Source: Allorhizobium ampelinum S4
Lineage (GTDB): Bacteria; Pseudomonadota; Alphaproteobacteria; Rhizobiales; Rhizobiaceae
Reading direction: 5' to 3'
DNA: 64,000 nucleotides
NCBI RefSeq assembly: GCF_000016285.1
Contig: NC_011989.1
Span: forward strand, 1,801,001 to 1,865,000
Shown here: piece after piece, positions 37,036 to 47,094 of the stretch
Position numbering within the stretch: the stretch's first letter is position 1
Layout: every line of letters starts with the position of its first letter
Translations under genes and position numbers: made by a program
The notes under the pieces: model-generated
What the model saw: only the letters and a program-made list of their open reading frames with translations
Told to the model about the DNA's origin: nothing
The model's database searches: none

Positions 37036-40000
37036 TCAGCTAAACCGGCCTGCTGCATGTGCGAGCATGGTATAAACCTTGCCAGTATCGGACGTCAGGT
37101 AGGACTGGGTGATCGACTTGTCCCGGTCGGTGCGCGCCACGTCGGACAGCAGCTTTTCGAAATCGGCGATATAACGGTCGACGGCGGTGCGGAATTCCGG
37201 TTCGCGGTCGTATTTACGCTTGATTTCATCAAAGGTCTGCTGGCCCTTCAGCGTGTAGAGGCGACGGGTAAAGACGTCACGCTCGCCGCGCTGGTAGCGA
37301 CGCCATAGATCGACCGAGGCATCGTGATCGATGGCCCGTGCAATATCGACCGAAAGCGAATTCAGTGATTCCACCATATGGCGGGGGTTGCGGCTGTCAT
37401 TGCTGCGCGGTGCTTCCGCTGCCGGGCGTGCAGCACGGGCAGGCGAAGTGATCGTCTGCTCCTCACGTGATGCTCCTCGCAAGAGGTCGCTGATCCAGCC
37501 GCCGGAGACTTCGCCCGCAGCCGGTGCTGGCTGTTCGCTTTGCAGGCTCCCACGCAGGCCAAGCGGGTTGGCGGCAGGGCGTGGGGTTTGCTGAGGGGCT
37601 GGCGCTGCCGAAATTGCCGGACGGGCAGGGACAGGAGCTGGCGCGGGCTGTGAGGCTGGAGCCTGGGCCTGAACCGTCGGCGCTGGGCGAGCCGGTTGTG
37701 GCTGAACAGCAGCAGTGGCGGCGGCACGAGGCGTTGGCGTGGAAATTTCAAGCTGCTGGGCGCTGCGGCCAACCAGCTGGGAAATGTCCTGCAACGCCTT
37801 GATCTGCTCGGCAACGGCACGACGCATAGCACCGGCGCTTTCCTTGGCTTCTTCCGGCAGGTCGAAGGCACCACGCTTCAGTTCTGTCCGGGTCAGGTCA
37901 AGTTCCTGGCGGATTTCCTGGGCCGAGCGGCGGATCTCGTCGGTGGCGCCAGAGAAGCGGCCAAGAGCATCCTCGACAGCCGAACGCACTGCTTCGCGCA
38001 TCTGGTTGGCCGTGCCATCCGATTTCTGACCGGCCTCAGTCAGGATGCGGTCCACATCGGCAAGCGACGATGACAGGCCACCGCGCAGGCGGTTTGCCAG
38101 CTCGCTGGAGCGCTTTTCCGCGTCACCCAAGGTGCGTTCGATGGCACGGGTGGCATCTTCACCAGCCGAGAGAAGTGAATCGCGCATGGAGCCAGCGGCG
38201 GACTTGGCCTTCTGTTCGGTCTCTCCGAGGATCTGGCCGATATCCGCAAAGGATGTCTCAATCCCCTGACGCAGGTTTCCGGCTACCTGGCTGGAGCGCT
38301 GCTCAGCCTGGCTGAAGGCGCCATCGACCATGCCGGCCAGCGACTTCATGGTATTCTCGATCTCTTCCGACCGCTTGACGATGCCGATGGAGAGGTCGCG
38401 CAGAGCCTGCTGACGCTCCTCGAGCGTGCCTGCAAGGTTGGACTGCGCCGCGCCGAGCAATTCGGATGCCTGGCCAAGCACTTTCGCATGATCGCCGAAC
38501 CGGCCGACAATGCCCGTCACCTGAGACAGAGCCTGGTTGGAGACATTCGACAACCGTTCCAGATTGCTTTCCAGCAACCGGCCAGACGTCGCCAAGACAT
38601 CGGCGGCCTTGTGGGTGGTCGCGGCCAGGCGGTCGGTCGTTGCGCCAAACTGGCGGTCAGCATTGGCCATGGACTGGGCTGCCTGTTCGACGACGGCGTG
38701 CAGCGTCTGGTTGGTTTCGCTGATGCGGTCAATCATCTCGCCAGCGCTGGATGTCAGGCTGTTTTCCGCAGCATTCATCTGGCGGGCGGCTTCGGCGGCA
38801 CGGGCTGCCAGAGCATCGGCCAGCTTGGCATTTTCCTGGCGCAAGCTATGGGCACTCTGGTCGGCGGCCTGGGCGATCCGTTCGACGGCATCGCGGCCAA
38901 CCTGGGCGTATTGCTCGACGGTCGGCTTGGCTTTTTCCTCGATAAGGCGAGCCAATTCCGACGTGCGGCCTGAGAGCATCGAATTCAGCTCGCGGGTGCG
39001 CTCGTCCAACGTGGTGCGGATGGCATTGCCACGGGCGTCCAGCGCCTTGTCGACGCTGTCGAGGGCCTCGGTCATGTCGCCAGTCGTTGCCGACAGTGCA
39101 GCGCGGATCGCCGTGGCACGTTCTTCCAGGGCCTTTTCGGCGTCGGTCAACGTGCCAGCGATGGCTCCCGCCTTGGCAGTGATGGTGGCCTCGGCTGCCG
39201 AAACCTTGCTGACGATGGCATCGCCAGCATCCGAGAAGCTCTGTGCAATCTGAGCGCCCTGACCGGCAAGCCGGTTCTGGGTGTCGGAGATCCGGCGTGT
39301 CAGGTCTTCCGCCTGTTCGCGAACCGAACGGGTGAATTCCTCATTGCGGGCATTCATGGTCTCGGAGAATTCCTGGCCGGTCCGGCCCAGCAATTCGGCG
39401 GATTTCTGCGCCTCGCTGTCGATCTCACGGGTGGCACCGATAACGGCTTCGCGCAACGATGAGGCGAGACCTGCGGCCTTGCCCTCGATGGTGTTGTTCA
39501 CATTCTGCAAGCCGATATTCAGCGCGCGGTCCATGGTCGACAGGCGCTCATCGATAACAGACGTGCGGCTATCAAATGTGTCGGCAACACGCTGCGTGGC
39601 ATCGCCGAGTGTCTGCTCGATACGCTGGGTTGCATCCGTGGTGACGCGCTCCAGATCGGAGACTTTTTCGGAGAGTTTGGCGGCAACATTGTCACCGGCA
39701 TTGCTGACCTTGAGGTCGACGCCTTCGAGGCTGCCCTGAATACGCTGTTCGAGACTGCCGAGGCTGGTCTCGATCCGGGCGCCGGTTTCGGACAACCGGT
39801 TGGCGACGCCGTCCAGCGAGCCTTCGACCCGTGTGGAGAACTCTTCTGCCGTGCGGCTGATTTCGCGGGCAGCCTGACCGAATTCTCCGGCGATGGCACC
39901 AGCCGAACCGCGCAGCCTGTCCTGAAGATCACGGCTTGAAGCGTCGATGGTGGAGCGCAGATTGTCCTGCTGCTCTTCCAGCGACATTTCCAGCATGCCG

Positions 40001-43000
40001 GCGCTGGCGGCGATCGAGGCGCCGATGGCCATGCCCTGTTCGTTGAGGGTTTCTTCCAATCCGCTCCGGGCATTCTGCAAGGCATTGGTGATAGCATTGC
40101 CACGCTCGTCCAGCGTCTGGCGCAGGCGATTGTGATTGTCTTCAAAGGTGGTTTCCAGCCGCGAAACACTGCCGGTAATGTCACTCTCGATCCGCGAGAC
40201 GCCAGACCCCAAGACTTGCTCAACCCGGTCGGTCGAGCGGCCAAAGACCTGCTCGACGCGGTCTGTGGATTGGCCAAGCGTTTCCGTCAAACGGCTGGAA
40301 TGGGCTTCCAGTGACTGCTCAAGACGGCCCTGGTTTTCTTCATAGGCGGCCCTGATATCATCAGCCTTGTTGCCGAAGGCGAGCGCCATCCGCAGATCGG
40401 CTTCCGTGGCGGTATCCATGACCTGATTGATACGGCTGTCGAGCATTTCGGCCAGACGACCGTGATTTGCCTCATAGGCTTCACGGATCTGGTCGGCCTT
40501 GGATCCAAGTGCCTGCTGGACACGGCTATCGGCAAAACCGACGGTTTCGATCAACTGGCCAAGTTTGGCGTCAATGGTTCCAGCCAGTCTCGCTTCGCTA
40601 TCTTCATAGACAGAGCGGATCGAATCGACCTTGCTGCCCAGTGCAAACTCGATGCGCATATCGGCTTCTGCCGCCACATCGCTGAGTTGGTCGACCTTAC
40701 TGTCAAGGGTCTGTGTAAGGCGGGCCTGGCCCTCTTCGTAGACGGCGCGGAGCTGGTCAGCCTTGGAGCCGAAGGCTTGCTCGATACGGCTATCGGCAGT
40801 TCCGAGTGTCTCGGTCAGAGCGCCGAGCTTGGCATCGATTGTGCCGGAAAGGCGCGTTTCGCTCTCCTCGTAGACGGCGCGGATCGTGTCCATGCGATTG
40901 CCGAGCGCCAGCTCAATGCGCATGTCGGCATCAGAGGCAGCGTCGCTGATTTGCTCGATCTTGCTGTCGAGCGTGCGGGCAAGGCGCGCTTCGCTTTGCT
41001 CATAGGCCGAGAGAACCTGATCGGCCTTGGTGCCGAACGCCTGTTCGATGCGAACGTCTGCATTGCCAAGCGTCTCGGTCAGGGCACCAAGCTTGGCATC
41101 AATGGTGTTTGAAAGGCGGCTTTCACTCTCCTCGTAGACGGCGCGGATCGTGTCCATACGGTTGCCGAGCGCCAGTTCAATGCGCATGTCGGCATCAGAG
41201 GCAGCGTCGCTGATCTGGTCAATCTTGCTGTCGAGTGTGCGGGCAAGGCGCGCTTCGCTTTGCTCATAGGCGGAGAGAACCTGATCGGCCTTGGTGCCAA
41301 ACGCCTGTTCAATGCGGTTATCGGCATTCCCGAGTGTCTCGGTCAGAGCGCCAAGCTTTGCATCGATTGTGCTGGCCAAACGGCTTTCGCTGTCTTCATA
41401 GACGGCGCGGATCGTGTCCATGCGGTTGCCGAGCGCAAGTTCGATGCGCATATCGGCCTCGGTCGCTGCATCGGTGATCTGGTCAACCTTGCCGTCGAGC
41501 GTACGGGTAAGGCGCGCTTCGCTTTCTTCATAGGCCGCACGGATCGCATCTGCCTTGTTGCCGAAAGCAGCCTCGACACGGCTATCGACGGCCAAGGCCG
41601 TCTGTTCGAGTTGCTCGACCTTGGCATCGAGAACCGATGTCAACCGCTCATGGTTTGTTTCATAGGCGGCGCGGATCGCATCGGCCTTGTCGCTGAGGGC
41701 GGCCTCAATACGGGCGTCGGCACCATCGGCGGCCTCAATGATCGTCTGTGCCTTGCGGTCCAGCGTGTTAGCAAGACGGGTTTCGGAGGAGGTGACAGCT
41801 TCGACAATGCCGGAAGAGGCATTTTGCAGTAGGTCGGAAATGCGATCATGGCTGCCGGTGAGCTGGTTGATCACCGCTTCCGAGCGGCTGCCCAGCGTTT
41901 CGTCAAAACGGGTCTGGCTGGTGTTGAGGGCTTCGGTCAAGGCTGTGCCACGTTCGGCCATGATCTGGTCGATGCGGCTCTGGGCGTTGGAAATCGTTTC
42001 GTCCAGTTCGCGGCGGCGCCGCTCCAGGGCGTCCGCCAGTTCCCGCGAATGGCTGGAAAGGGCTTCGGTCAACGCTTCCTGGTTGCCGCCAAGGGTTGCG
42101 GCCAGCGCGAAAGACTGGTCGGTCATCGTATTGCCGAGGCGGTCGATCGAGGTGGTCAGGATGCCATCAATCGTTTCCGAGCCACCCGCCATGGTTTCGT
42201 TGATGCGCAGCAGGCTTTCGTTCAGCTTGCTGTCGAGCGTGCCGGCGCGCTGATCGAAAGCAGTGGCGAATTCGGTCATCCTGTCGTCGAACGTGGCGTT
42301 GATCTGGCCAATCGTCGCCTGCATCCGGTCTTCAAACAGGCCGGAGCGGATGTCGATATCAACAAGCGCGTCTTCGGCATTGGTTTGCAGGCTCTGGCGG
42401 AAGGAAACCGATTTCTCTTCGAGAGAGGTGTTGAGGCGTGTCAGCGCGCTATCCAGGCTGCCGCTGATCGATGCTTCGCCCTGGGTGAAGCTCTGGGCGA
42501 TTTCACGGGTGCGGGCGACCAGCGTTTCGTTCAACTGGCGAGCGCGATCGTTCAGTGCCGCATTGAGCTTTTCTGTGTTGGCGTCAAGCGTCGAGGCGCG
42601 GGTTTCAAACTGGCGCAGGATTTCTTCGCCATGGGTCGACATGGAGCCGGTGAGGGCCTGCAAACGGTTATCAAATTCGCTCGACAGCGAGAATCCGGCG
42701 GCACCCAGAGTCTGGACCATTTCGTCGGTCTTGGCGGTCAGCAGCGATCCGAGCGTTGTGGCGGCGGTGTTGGATTTCTCCATGATCGTTGCGGCACGCA
42801 TGTCGATCATCGAGGCAAAAGCCTCGCCTGATGTCGCCAGTCGGATGCCTATTTCCTCTGTCGCCAGCGACAGATCTTCCTTCAACTGGTCATGAGCACC
42901 CACGATGGAGGAGCGGATGCGGTCGGCGTGGTTGACGATGGCGTCACGTTCCGCCGACAATTCCTGAACCAGGCTGCGAACCCGAAGCTCGTTATCGGTA

Positions 43001-43794
43001 TAGCTGCGCTCCAGCGCCGTCACCTCGGAATGAACCAGGGTTTCCAGCTCGGTGGCGCGGGCGATGGTGCGCTCAATGCCCTCGTTCATCGCCGAGACTT
43101 CGCGGCGCACGGCCTGGCCGACCGACATGATACGCTCGGAGGCGACGGTTTCCGGCTCGGACAGCCGCAAGGCGACTTCTGCCATGGAGCGGGCGGCATT
43201 GCGCATGTCCTGCGCCCGCGACATCATGATGGCGAAGGAAAAGAACACGAAGATTGGCAGGACAGTGCCAACGAGAATAGCGATAATGCCCGGATTGGCG
43301 AAAATGGCGGCAGCGCCGCCGCTCCAGATCTGGGAGCCATAGAGCAATTGCGACAGAGCCAGGCCACCGGCGCCCCAGAGAATCGAAACGATGGTGGCAT
43401 TGCGCAACGCGCCGCCCATCGATCCGGCATCAAGCGATTTCAACACGGCGGATGAGCTGCGGCGGGACGCATCGTTGGCAGGGGCAAGGGAAGGGGACTT
43501 AGGCGCAGGATCGGCGGTCGTAGCGGAAGCAGGCTTTGGAGCCTTGGCAGCTTTTGCCTGGGCCGCGGCCCGCAGCCGCTCTTTTTCATTGGCTGTCGTA
43601 TCCGCTTGCGGCGCGGAGGTCCGTGGTGCAGGCCTGGTCTGTCTCGGTGTGTCGGACACTTTTGCCTCCGCCGCTACAGGCGCGGGGCCACGCACTGGCG
43701 TATCGTCTTCTTCCTCGAAGTCGATCCTCAGGGCTGCCTCGAGGGCCTGGAAAGCGCTATCGTCAATCGACTCGCTTGTCTTTTTGGTCGCCAT
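37036..43794 (-). CDS. gpr: giant coiled-coil membrane protein, Growth Pole Ring (GPR/RgsE)-like
   Basis: This 2252-residue protein has a Pro/Ala-rich cytoplasmic head (about 30-115), two membrane helices (about 133-152 and 168-191) and then some 1800 residues of repetitive amphipathic helix, a Pro/Ala-rich linker (about 2020-2100) and a conserved helical C-terminus ending AHAAGRFS. The helical part has apolipoprotein-like 11-residue periodicity, and around residues 685-1085 it contains near-identical 44/88-residue repeats. Size, layout and taxon match Agrobacterium GPR and Sinorhizobium RgsE, which form a ring at the growing pole and are needed for unipolar growth; the identity is inferred from these features. 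The start at 43794 has GAGGCG upstream. It ends at a bidirectional terminator. Confidence 0.85.
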   Translation of the reverse strand: MATKKTSESIDDSAFQALEAALRIDFEEEDDTPVRGPAPVAAEAKVSDTPRQTRPAPRTSAPQADTTANEKERLRAAAQAKAAKAPKPASATTADPAPKSPSLAPANDASRRSSSAVLKSLDAGSMGGALRNATIVSILWGAGGLALSQLLYGSQIWSGGAAAIFANPGIIAILVGTVLPIFVFFSFAIMMSRAQDMRNAARSMAEVALRLSEPETVASERIMSVGQAVRREVSAMNEGIERTIARATELETLVHSEVTALERSYTDNELRVRSLVQELSAERDAIVNHADRIRSSIVGAHDQLKEDLSLATEEIGIRLATSGEAFASMIDMRAATIMEKSNTAATTLGSLLTAKTDEMVQTLGAAGFSLSSEFDNRLQALTGSMSTHGEEILRQFETRASTLDANTEKLNAALNDRARQLNETLVARTREIAQSFTQGEASISGSLDSALTRLNTSLEEKSVSFRQSLQTNAEDALVDIDIRSGLFEDRMQATIGQINATFDDRMTEFATAFDQRAGTLDSKLNESLLRINETMAGGSETIDGILTTSIDRLGNTMTDQSFALAATLGGNQEALTEALSSHSRELADALERRRRELDETISNAQSRIDQIMAERGTALTEALNTSQTRFDETLGSRSEAVINQLTGSHDRISDLLQNASSGIVEAVTSSETRLANTLDRKAQTIIEAADGADARIEAALSDKADAIRAAYETNHERLTSVLDAKVEQLEQTALAVDSRVEAAFGNKADAIRAAYEESEARLTRTLDGKVDQITDAATEADMRIELALGNRMDTIRAVYEDSESRLASTIDAKLGALTETLGNADNRIEQAFGTKADQVLSAYEQSEARLARTLDSKIDQISDAASDADMRIELALGNRMDTIRAVYEESESRLSNTIDAKLGALTETLGNADVRIEQAFGTKADQVLSAYEQSEARLARTLDSKIEQISDAASDADMRIELALGNRMDTIRAVYEESETRLSGTIDAKLGALTETLGTADSRIEQAFGSKADQLRAVYEEGQARLTQTLDSKVDQLSDVAAEADMRIEFALGSKVDSIRSVYEDSEARLAGTIDAKLGQLIETVGFADSRVQQALGSKADQIREAYEANHGRLAEMLDSRINQVMDTATEADLRMALAFGNKADDIRAAYEENQGRLEQSLEAHSSRLTETLGQSTDRVEQVFGRSTDRVEQVLGSGVSRIESDITGSVSRLETTFEDNHNRLRQTLDERGNAITNALQNARSGLEETLNEQGMAIGASIAASAGMLEMSLEEQQDNLRSTIDASSRDLQDRLRGSAGAIAGEFGQAAREISRTAEEFSTRVEGSLDGVANRLSETGARIETSLGSLEQRIQGSLEGVDLKVSNAGDNVAAKLSEKVSDLERVTTDATQRIEQTLGDATQRVADTFDSRTSVIDERLSTMDRALNIGLQNVNNTIEGKAAGLASSLREAVIGATREIDSEAQKSAELLGRTGQEFSETMNARNEEFTRSVREQAEDLTRRISDTQNRLAGQGAQIAQSFSDAGDAIVSKVSAAEATITAKAGAIAGTLTDAEKALEERATAIRAALSATTGDMTEALDSVDKALDARGNAIRTTLDERTRELNSMLSGRTSELARLIEEKAKPTVEQYAQVGRDAVERIAQAADQSAHSLRQENAKLADALAARAAEAARQMNAAENSLTSSAGEMIDRISETNQTLHAVVEQAAQSMANADRQFGATTDRLAATTHKAADVLATSGRLLESNLERLSNVSNQALSQVTGIVGRFGDHAKVLGQASELLGAAQSNLAGTLEERQQALRDLSIGIVKRSEEIENTMKSLAGMVDGAFSQAEQRSSQVAGNLRQGIETSFADIGQILGETEQKAKSAAGSMRDSLLSAGEDATRAIERTLGDAEKRSSELANRLRGGLSSSLADVDRILTEAGQKSDGTANQMREAVRSAVEDALGRFSGATDEIRRSAQEIRQELDLTRTELKRGAFDLPEEAKESAGAMRRAVAEQIKALQDISQLVGRSAQQLEISTPTPRAAATAAVQPQPARPAPTVQAQAPASQPAPAPVPARPAISAAPAPQQTPRPAANPLGLRGSLQSEQPAPAAGEVSGGWISDLLRGASREEQTITSPARAARPAAEAPRSNDSRNPRHMVESLNSLSVDIARAIDHDASVDLWRRYQRGERDVFTRRLYTLKGQQTFDEIKRKYDREPEFRTAVDRYIADFEKLLSDVARTDRDKSITQSYLTSDTGKVYTMLAHAAGRFS
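40540..41740 (-). repeat. tandem 264-bp coding repeats inside the Growth Pole Ring-like gene
   Basis: At least four consecutive units of 264 bases (88 residues, two related halves of 44) occur here. The pairs ADMRIELALGNRMDTIRAVYE and RIEQAFGTKADQVLSAYEQ recur with few changes, and the DNA is nearly identical between units (compare about 40,860-40,920, 41,125-41,185 and 41,390-41,450). Such DNA can recombine to change repeat number. Confidence 0.85.
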
Positions 43795-44288
43795 AGGTAC
43801 GCCTCGCTTACGCCTACTCAGGCCGCATTGCCCGACCGGATTGCTTATAAGGCCCGGCAAACGCGGCTAACACCTTAATCATCCAGTCCCCGCACCCATT
43901 TGGCCGGTTTTCCCGGCCATCCGGACTGAATTTCGGCAGATCTCTCCAGATTTGCGCTCAATTCCCTGACCTGCAATGGTCATCCATAGCACTACAGGGT
44001 TTAGCAGCAAAGCCTAAGACCCAATCTGCCTTTCTACCCGTTCCGTAGTGACACATTCCAGATACTGTTACAATTAACGGCACGGCTTATCCCAAAGAGA
44101 TATCAGGCTTATTAACACAATTTAAAGGATCTCAGGCCGCGAAAACACATAATCTGACGGCCTTTAACGGAAATTAACCATAAGGATAAATATCCGCAGC
44201 CGTCTGGCCCGAATTTAACCCCAATCCCACGATTGACAACCATCCTGAATATGAGAACCGTATCATAACAAAAAGGATCTTAAGGGTC
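43795..44288. other. intergenic region between divergent Growth Pole Ring-like and Hpt genes
   Basis: About 490 bases hold both promoters. The Hpt-proximal half is AT-rich and contains several TTAA half-sites: TTAACACAATTTAA (about 44113-44126), and TTAACGGAAATTAACCAT (44164-44181), which resembles CtrA-type sites though with six-base rather than seven-base spacing. No small gene is evident. Confidence 0.5.
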
Positions 44289-44657
44289 ATGGCTGCCGTC
44301 AATATCGCTTTCGAAGCTCCAGAAGTACAATCCGGACTGAGCCCGTCCAAGGCACGACCGATCGATCTGGTCCATCTTGCCACGCAGACCATGGGCGATA
44401 AGGCCTTGGAAATCGAGGTTTTGCAGATGTTTGCAAAGCAGGCGCGCAGCTGTCTGCAGGGTCTTGCCAACGCTTCGGCTGATCCGGTTGCCATCGCCCA
44501 CCGCCTGAAGGGTGCGGCCAGCGCCGTCGGTGCCTTCAAGGTGGCAGAAGCTGCTGCCGAAGTCGAAGGCAAAGGCCCCGATGCAGCCCGGATTGCGGCG
44601 ATTACCGCAACTGTGGTTGAAGCCGAGCATTTCATTCTGAAGCTTTGCCGTATCTGA
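44289..44657 (+). CDS. histidine phosphotransfer (Hpt) domain protein
   Basis: The 122-residue protein is a single Hpt domain. The phosphorylatable His71 lies in AHRLKGAASAVGA, the canonical motif; flanking helices are hydrophobic in a four-helix-bundle pattern. It would relay phosphate between a hybrid histidine kinase and a response regulator, neither of which is adjacent. Sharing a promoter region with the polar-growth gene hints at cell-cycle control but is only positional evidence. Confidence 0.9.
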   Translation: MAAVNIAFEAPEVQSGLSPSKARPIDLVHLATQTMGDKALEIEVLQMFAKQARSCLQGLANASADPVAIAHRLKGAASAVGAFKVAEAAAEVEGKGPDAARIAAITATVVEAEHFILKLCRI

Positions 44658-44872
44658 ACGGTTGTGACGTATCCGCGCCAGTCGAGGCTTGCAGGTTGCT
44701 ATGCCCCGGTTGACTGGTCTGCGGATTTGTCAGAAGACTGCGCGCCTGACGGCTGCGCCGGCCGCTGATATCAGCGGCCTTGTTCATCCGGTCAGAGTGT
44801 CGTCTTTGTCTTCATCGCCGTGACGTGCTGACTGTTGCGCACGGCGTGCTCTTCAAGCCCCGGATAGATCCC

Positions 44873-45193
44873 ATGACCCAGTTGACCATTGTCGCCTTTG
44901 ATGGCACCCGCTTTGACCTTGATGCCGCCGATGGCTCGACCGTGATGGAAAATGCCGTTCGCAATTCTGTTCCCGGTATTGATGCCGAATGCGGCGGCGC
45001 CTGCGCCTGCGCCACCTGTCATGTCTATGTGGATGAGGCCTGGGTGGAAAAGACCGGCGGTCCGGCGCCGATGGAAGAGGATATGCTGGATTTCGCCACT
45101 GATGTGCGGCCCAATTCCAGGCTTTCCTGTCAGATCAAGATCGCCCCGGCGCTGGCCGGTCTTGTGGTGCATGTGCCGGAGCGCCAAGGCTAA
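44873..45193 (+). CDS. adrenodoxin-type [2Fe-2S] ferredoxin
   Basis: The 106-residue electron carrier has the ligand set Cys40-x5-Cys46-x2-Cys49 and Cys86, the spacing of adrenodoxin/ISC-type ferredoxins that serve iron-sulfur assembly or cytochrome P450s. An additional Cys44 lies inside the loop (CGGACACATC). The ATG at 44873 gives the usual MTQLTIV start; the upstream extension of the frame has no ribosome site. It stands alone between the Hpt gene and a convergent gene. Confidence 0.92.
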   Translation: MTQLTIVAFDGTRFDLDAADGSTVMENAVRNSVPGIDAECGGACACATCHVYVDEAWVEKTGGPAPMEEDMLDFATDVRPNSRLSCQIKIAPALAGLVVHVPERQG

Positions 45194-45265
45194 TCCACTC
45201 ATCCAGTTTTCCCCTGTGAGAAACGCGTGACTTCTCACAGGAATACATGGAGGATTTCTGCGCTA

Positions 45266-45922
45266 TCAGTCGTGATGGGCTTTCGTTTTCGTATAGCGAT
45301 ATTTCAACAGCCTCATGATCCGGTCGTTGAAATTAACCGCTTCGATGCGGTCAAACCGCAACTGGTCGGCGTCGTGTTCCTGCGTGACCTGATCGGTCAG
45401 CACTGAGACCGCTTCCTGAAGCTCTTCGCAAGAGGTGGCGCTGGGCAGAGCCTTTAACTTTTGATCGAGGTCGCGGGCGTGCTGCACGGCGATTTCGGCA
45501 TGGCGGGATTCGTGGCGATTAATATCGGCCGATAGCGTATCCCAGATCAATCCCAGTTGCGGATTGGCCGATCCGCGGTTTTTCCAGCGTGGCACAATCA
45601 CCTTGATCGATACCGTCACCTTGATGTTGCCAATGGCACATCTGCCCCGATGACGAACATAGTCCATGGTGCCGCCAAAACGGATGCGGGTCGCGCCCGG
45701 GTGGCGGGTTCCGGTGCTGACTGTGTGCGGGCCTTTGCGCTCCAGTTCGTGGTCGAGATCAGTCGCTGTCCGCCCGCCAATCGGGAAATAGACGGTTGAT
45801 TTGCGGACAATGGTTTCCGCCTGCGCCATGCCTGCCGTGCCGATGACAACGAGTACCACGCCGGAGACGATCATGCGGGAGACGAGCGCGGCACAAACCA
45901 GAGTGCCTTTTCTTTTGGCCAT
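45266..45922 (-). CDS. DUF922 protein, putative secreted zinc-dependent protease
   Basis: The 218-residue protein has a signal peptide (about residues 7-35, ending MAQAE) and a DUF922 domain. A zinc-protease-like HExxH motif is present as HESRH (NRHESRHAEIA), followed by a helical tail with HDADQLRFD. Catalysis has not been shown for most DUF922 members. Starts at ATG 45922 or ATG 45940 are both reasonable; the frame extends further upstream into folP but without a signal peptide. It diverges from folP. Confidence 0.75.
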   Translation of the reverse strand: MAKRKGTLVCAALVSRMIVSGVVLVVIGTAGMAQAETIVRKSTVYFPIGGRTATDLDHELERKGPHTVSTGTRHPGATRIRFGGTMDYVRHRGRCAIGNIKVTVSIKVIVPRWKNRGSANPQLGLIWDTLSADINRHESRHAEIAVQHARDLDQKLKALPSATSCEELQEAVSVLTDQVTQEHDADQLRFDRIEAVNFNDRIMRLLKYRYTKTKAHHD

Positions 45923-46200
45923 TGAACGTATCCACGACATTGAACTTGGTCCCGGTTTGGGGCATACAGCGCCGACATCGACCTGATGTGCCAGCCATTC
46001 TGAACAACCCTTGTTTTTCAAGGTGATCTTCACTGCGAATTTCAGCCGTTTCAAGGAAAGGCCGCATAAATCCCCGAACCCGACCGGATTTAAGGAAATA
46101 TGCAGCTGGCATAAAGTGTTACGGCCAGTCTTGTTGCCTTGTATATGGCGTCCTGCGCCGTCTCGGCAACGGTCTTTTCTGCAAGTCATGAGGAAACCGC

Positions 46201-47094
46201 GTGAAGATCTCAACTCAGCAATGGCGCCTGGCCCATGGCCGCAGCTTTACGCTCGGGTCTCAGGCCCGCCTGATGGCGATCGTCAACGTCACCCCGGATT
46301 CGTTTTCGGACGGCGGCGCCCATTCCAGCCGTGACGAGGCCCTGCGCTTTGCGCTGCAATGTCTCGAGGATGGCGCCGATATCCTCGATATCGGTGGCGA
46401 ATCGACGAGGCCGGGGGCGGATGCCGTCTCTGCCGCCCAGGAGCAGGACCGCATCCTGCCGGTCATCGAAACCCTGGCGCGCGACACTGATGCGCTGATC
46501 TCGGTGGATACCTATCGGGCAGAGACGGCGCGGCTGGCGCTGGCCGCCGGTGCCCATATCATCAACGATGTGCATGGCTTGCAGCGCGAGCCGGAGATTG
46601 CCGATGTGGCTGCCGCAGCCGGGGCAGGGCTCTGCATCATGCATACCGGTCGGGGCCGCGACGTGCTGGCCGATCCGATTGCCGATCAGCGGCTGTTTTT
46701 CGAACGCTCGCTTGCTATCGCCCGTAATGCAGCTGTAGCAGCAGAGACGATTGTTCTCGATCCCGGCTTCGGCTTTGCCAAGGAAACCGTGGAGACCAAT
46801 ATCGGTCTGATGGCGCGTTGCAATGAATTGCTCGATCTGGGCTATCCGCTGTTGGTTGGGACGTCGCGCAAGCGTTTCCTCGGCACATTGACCGGGCGCG
46901 ACGCCGCGGGGCGTGATGCGGCAACGGCGGCAAGCTCGGTTCTGCTAAGACTACAGGGGGCTGCCATATTCAGAGTACATGATGTAAGGACAAATCGCGA
47001 TGCCCTGGCAGTGGCGGATGCAATGCTAACCATGGCCCCCGATGACGGGCCCGCCGCGCAGGAGCGGCTGCGGGAAGGACGGATCGATGGCTGA
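46201..47094 (+). CDS. folP: dihydropteroate synthase
   Basis: The 297-residue TIM-barrel enzyme joins 6-hydroxymethyl-dihydropterin pyrophosphate with p-aminobenzoate; it is the sulfonamide target. Signatures are MAIVNVTPDSFSDGG, DIGGESTRPGA, INDVHGLQ, LDPGFGFAK and VGTSRKRFLG. The start is GTG with TGAGGAAA upstream. It leads the folP-folB-folK operon and overlaps folB by eight bases. Confidence 0.97.
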   Translation: MKISTQQWRLAHGRSFTLGSQARLMAIVNVTPDSFSDGGAHSSRDEALRFALQCLEDGADILDIGGESTRPGADAVSAAQEQDRILPVIETLARDTDALISVDTYRAETARLALAAGAHIINDVHGLQREPEIADVAAAAGAGLCIMHTGRGRDVLADPIADQRLFFERSLAIARNAAVAAETIVLDPGFGFAKETVETNIGLMARCNELLDLGYPLLVGTSRKRFLGTLTGRDAAGRDAATAASSVLLRLQGAAIFRVHDVRTNRDALAVADAMLTMAPDDGPAAQERLREGRIDG

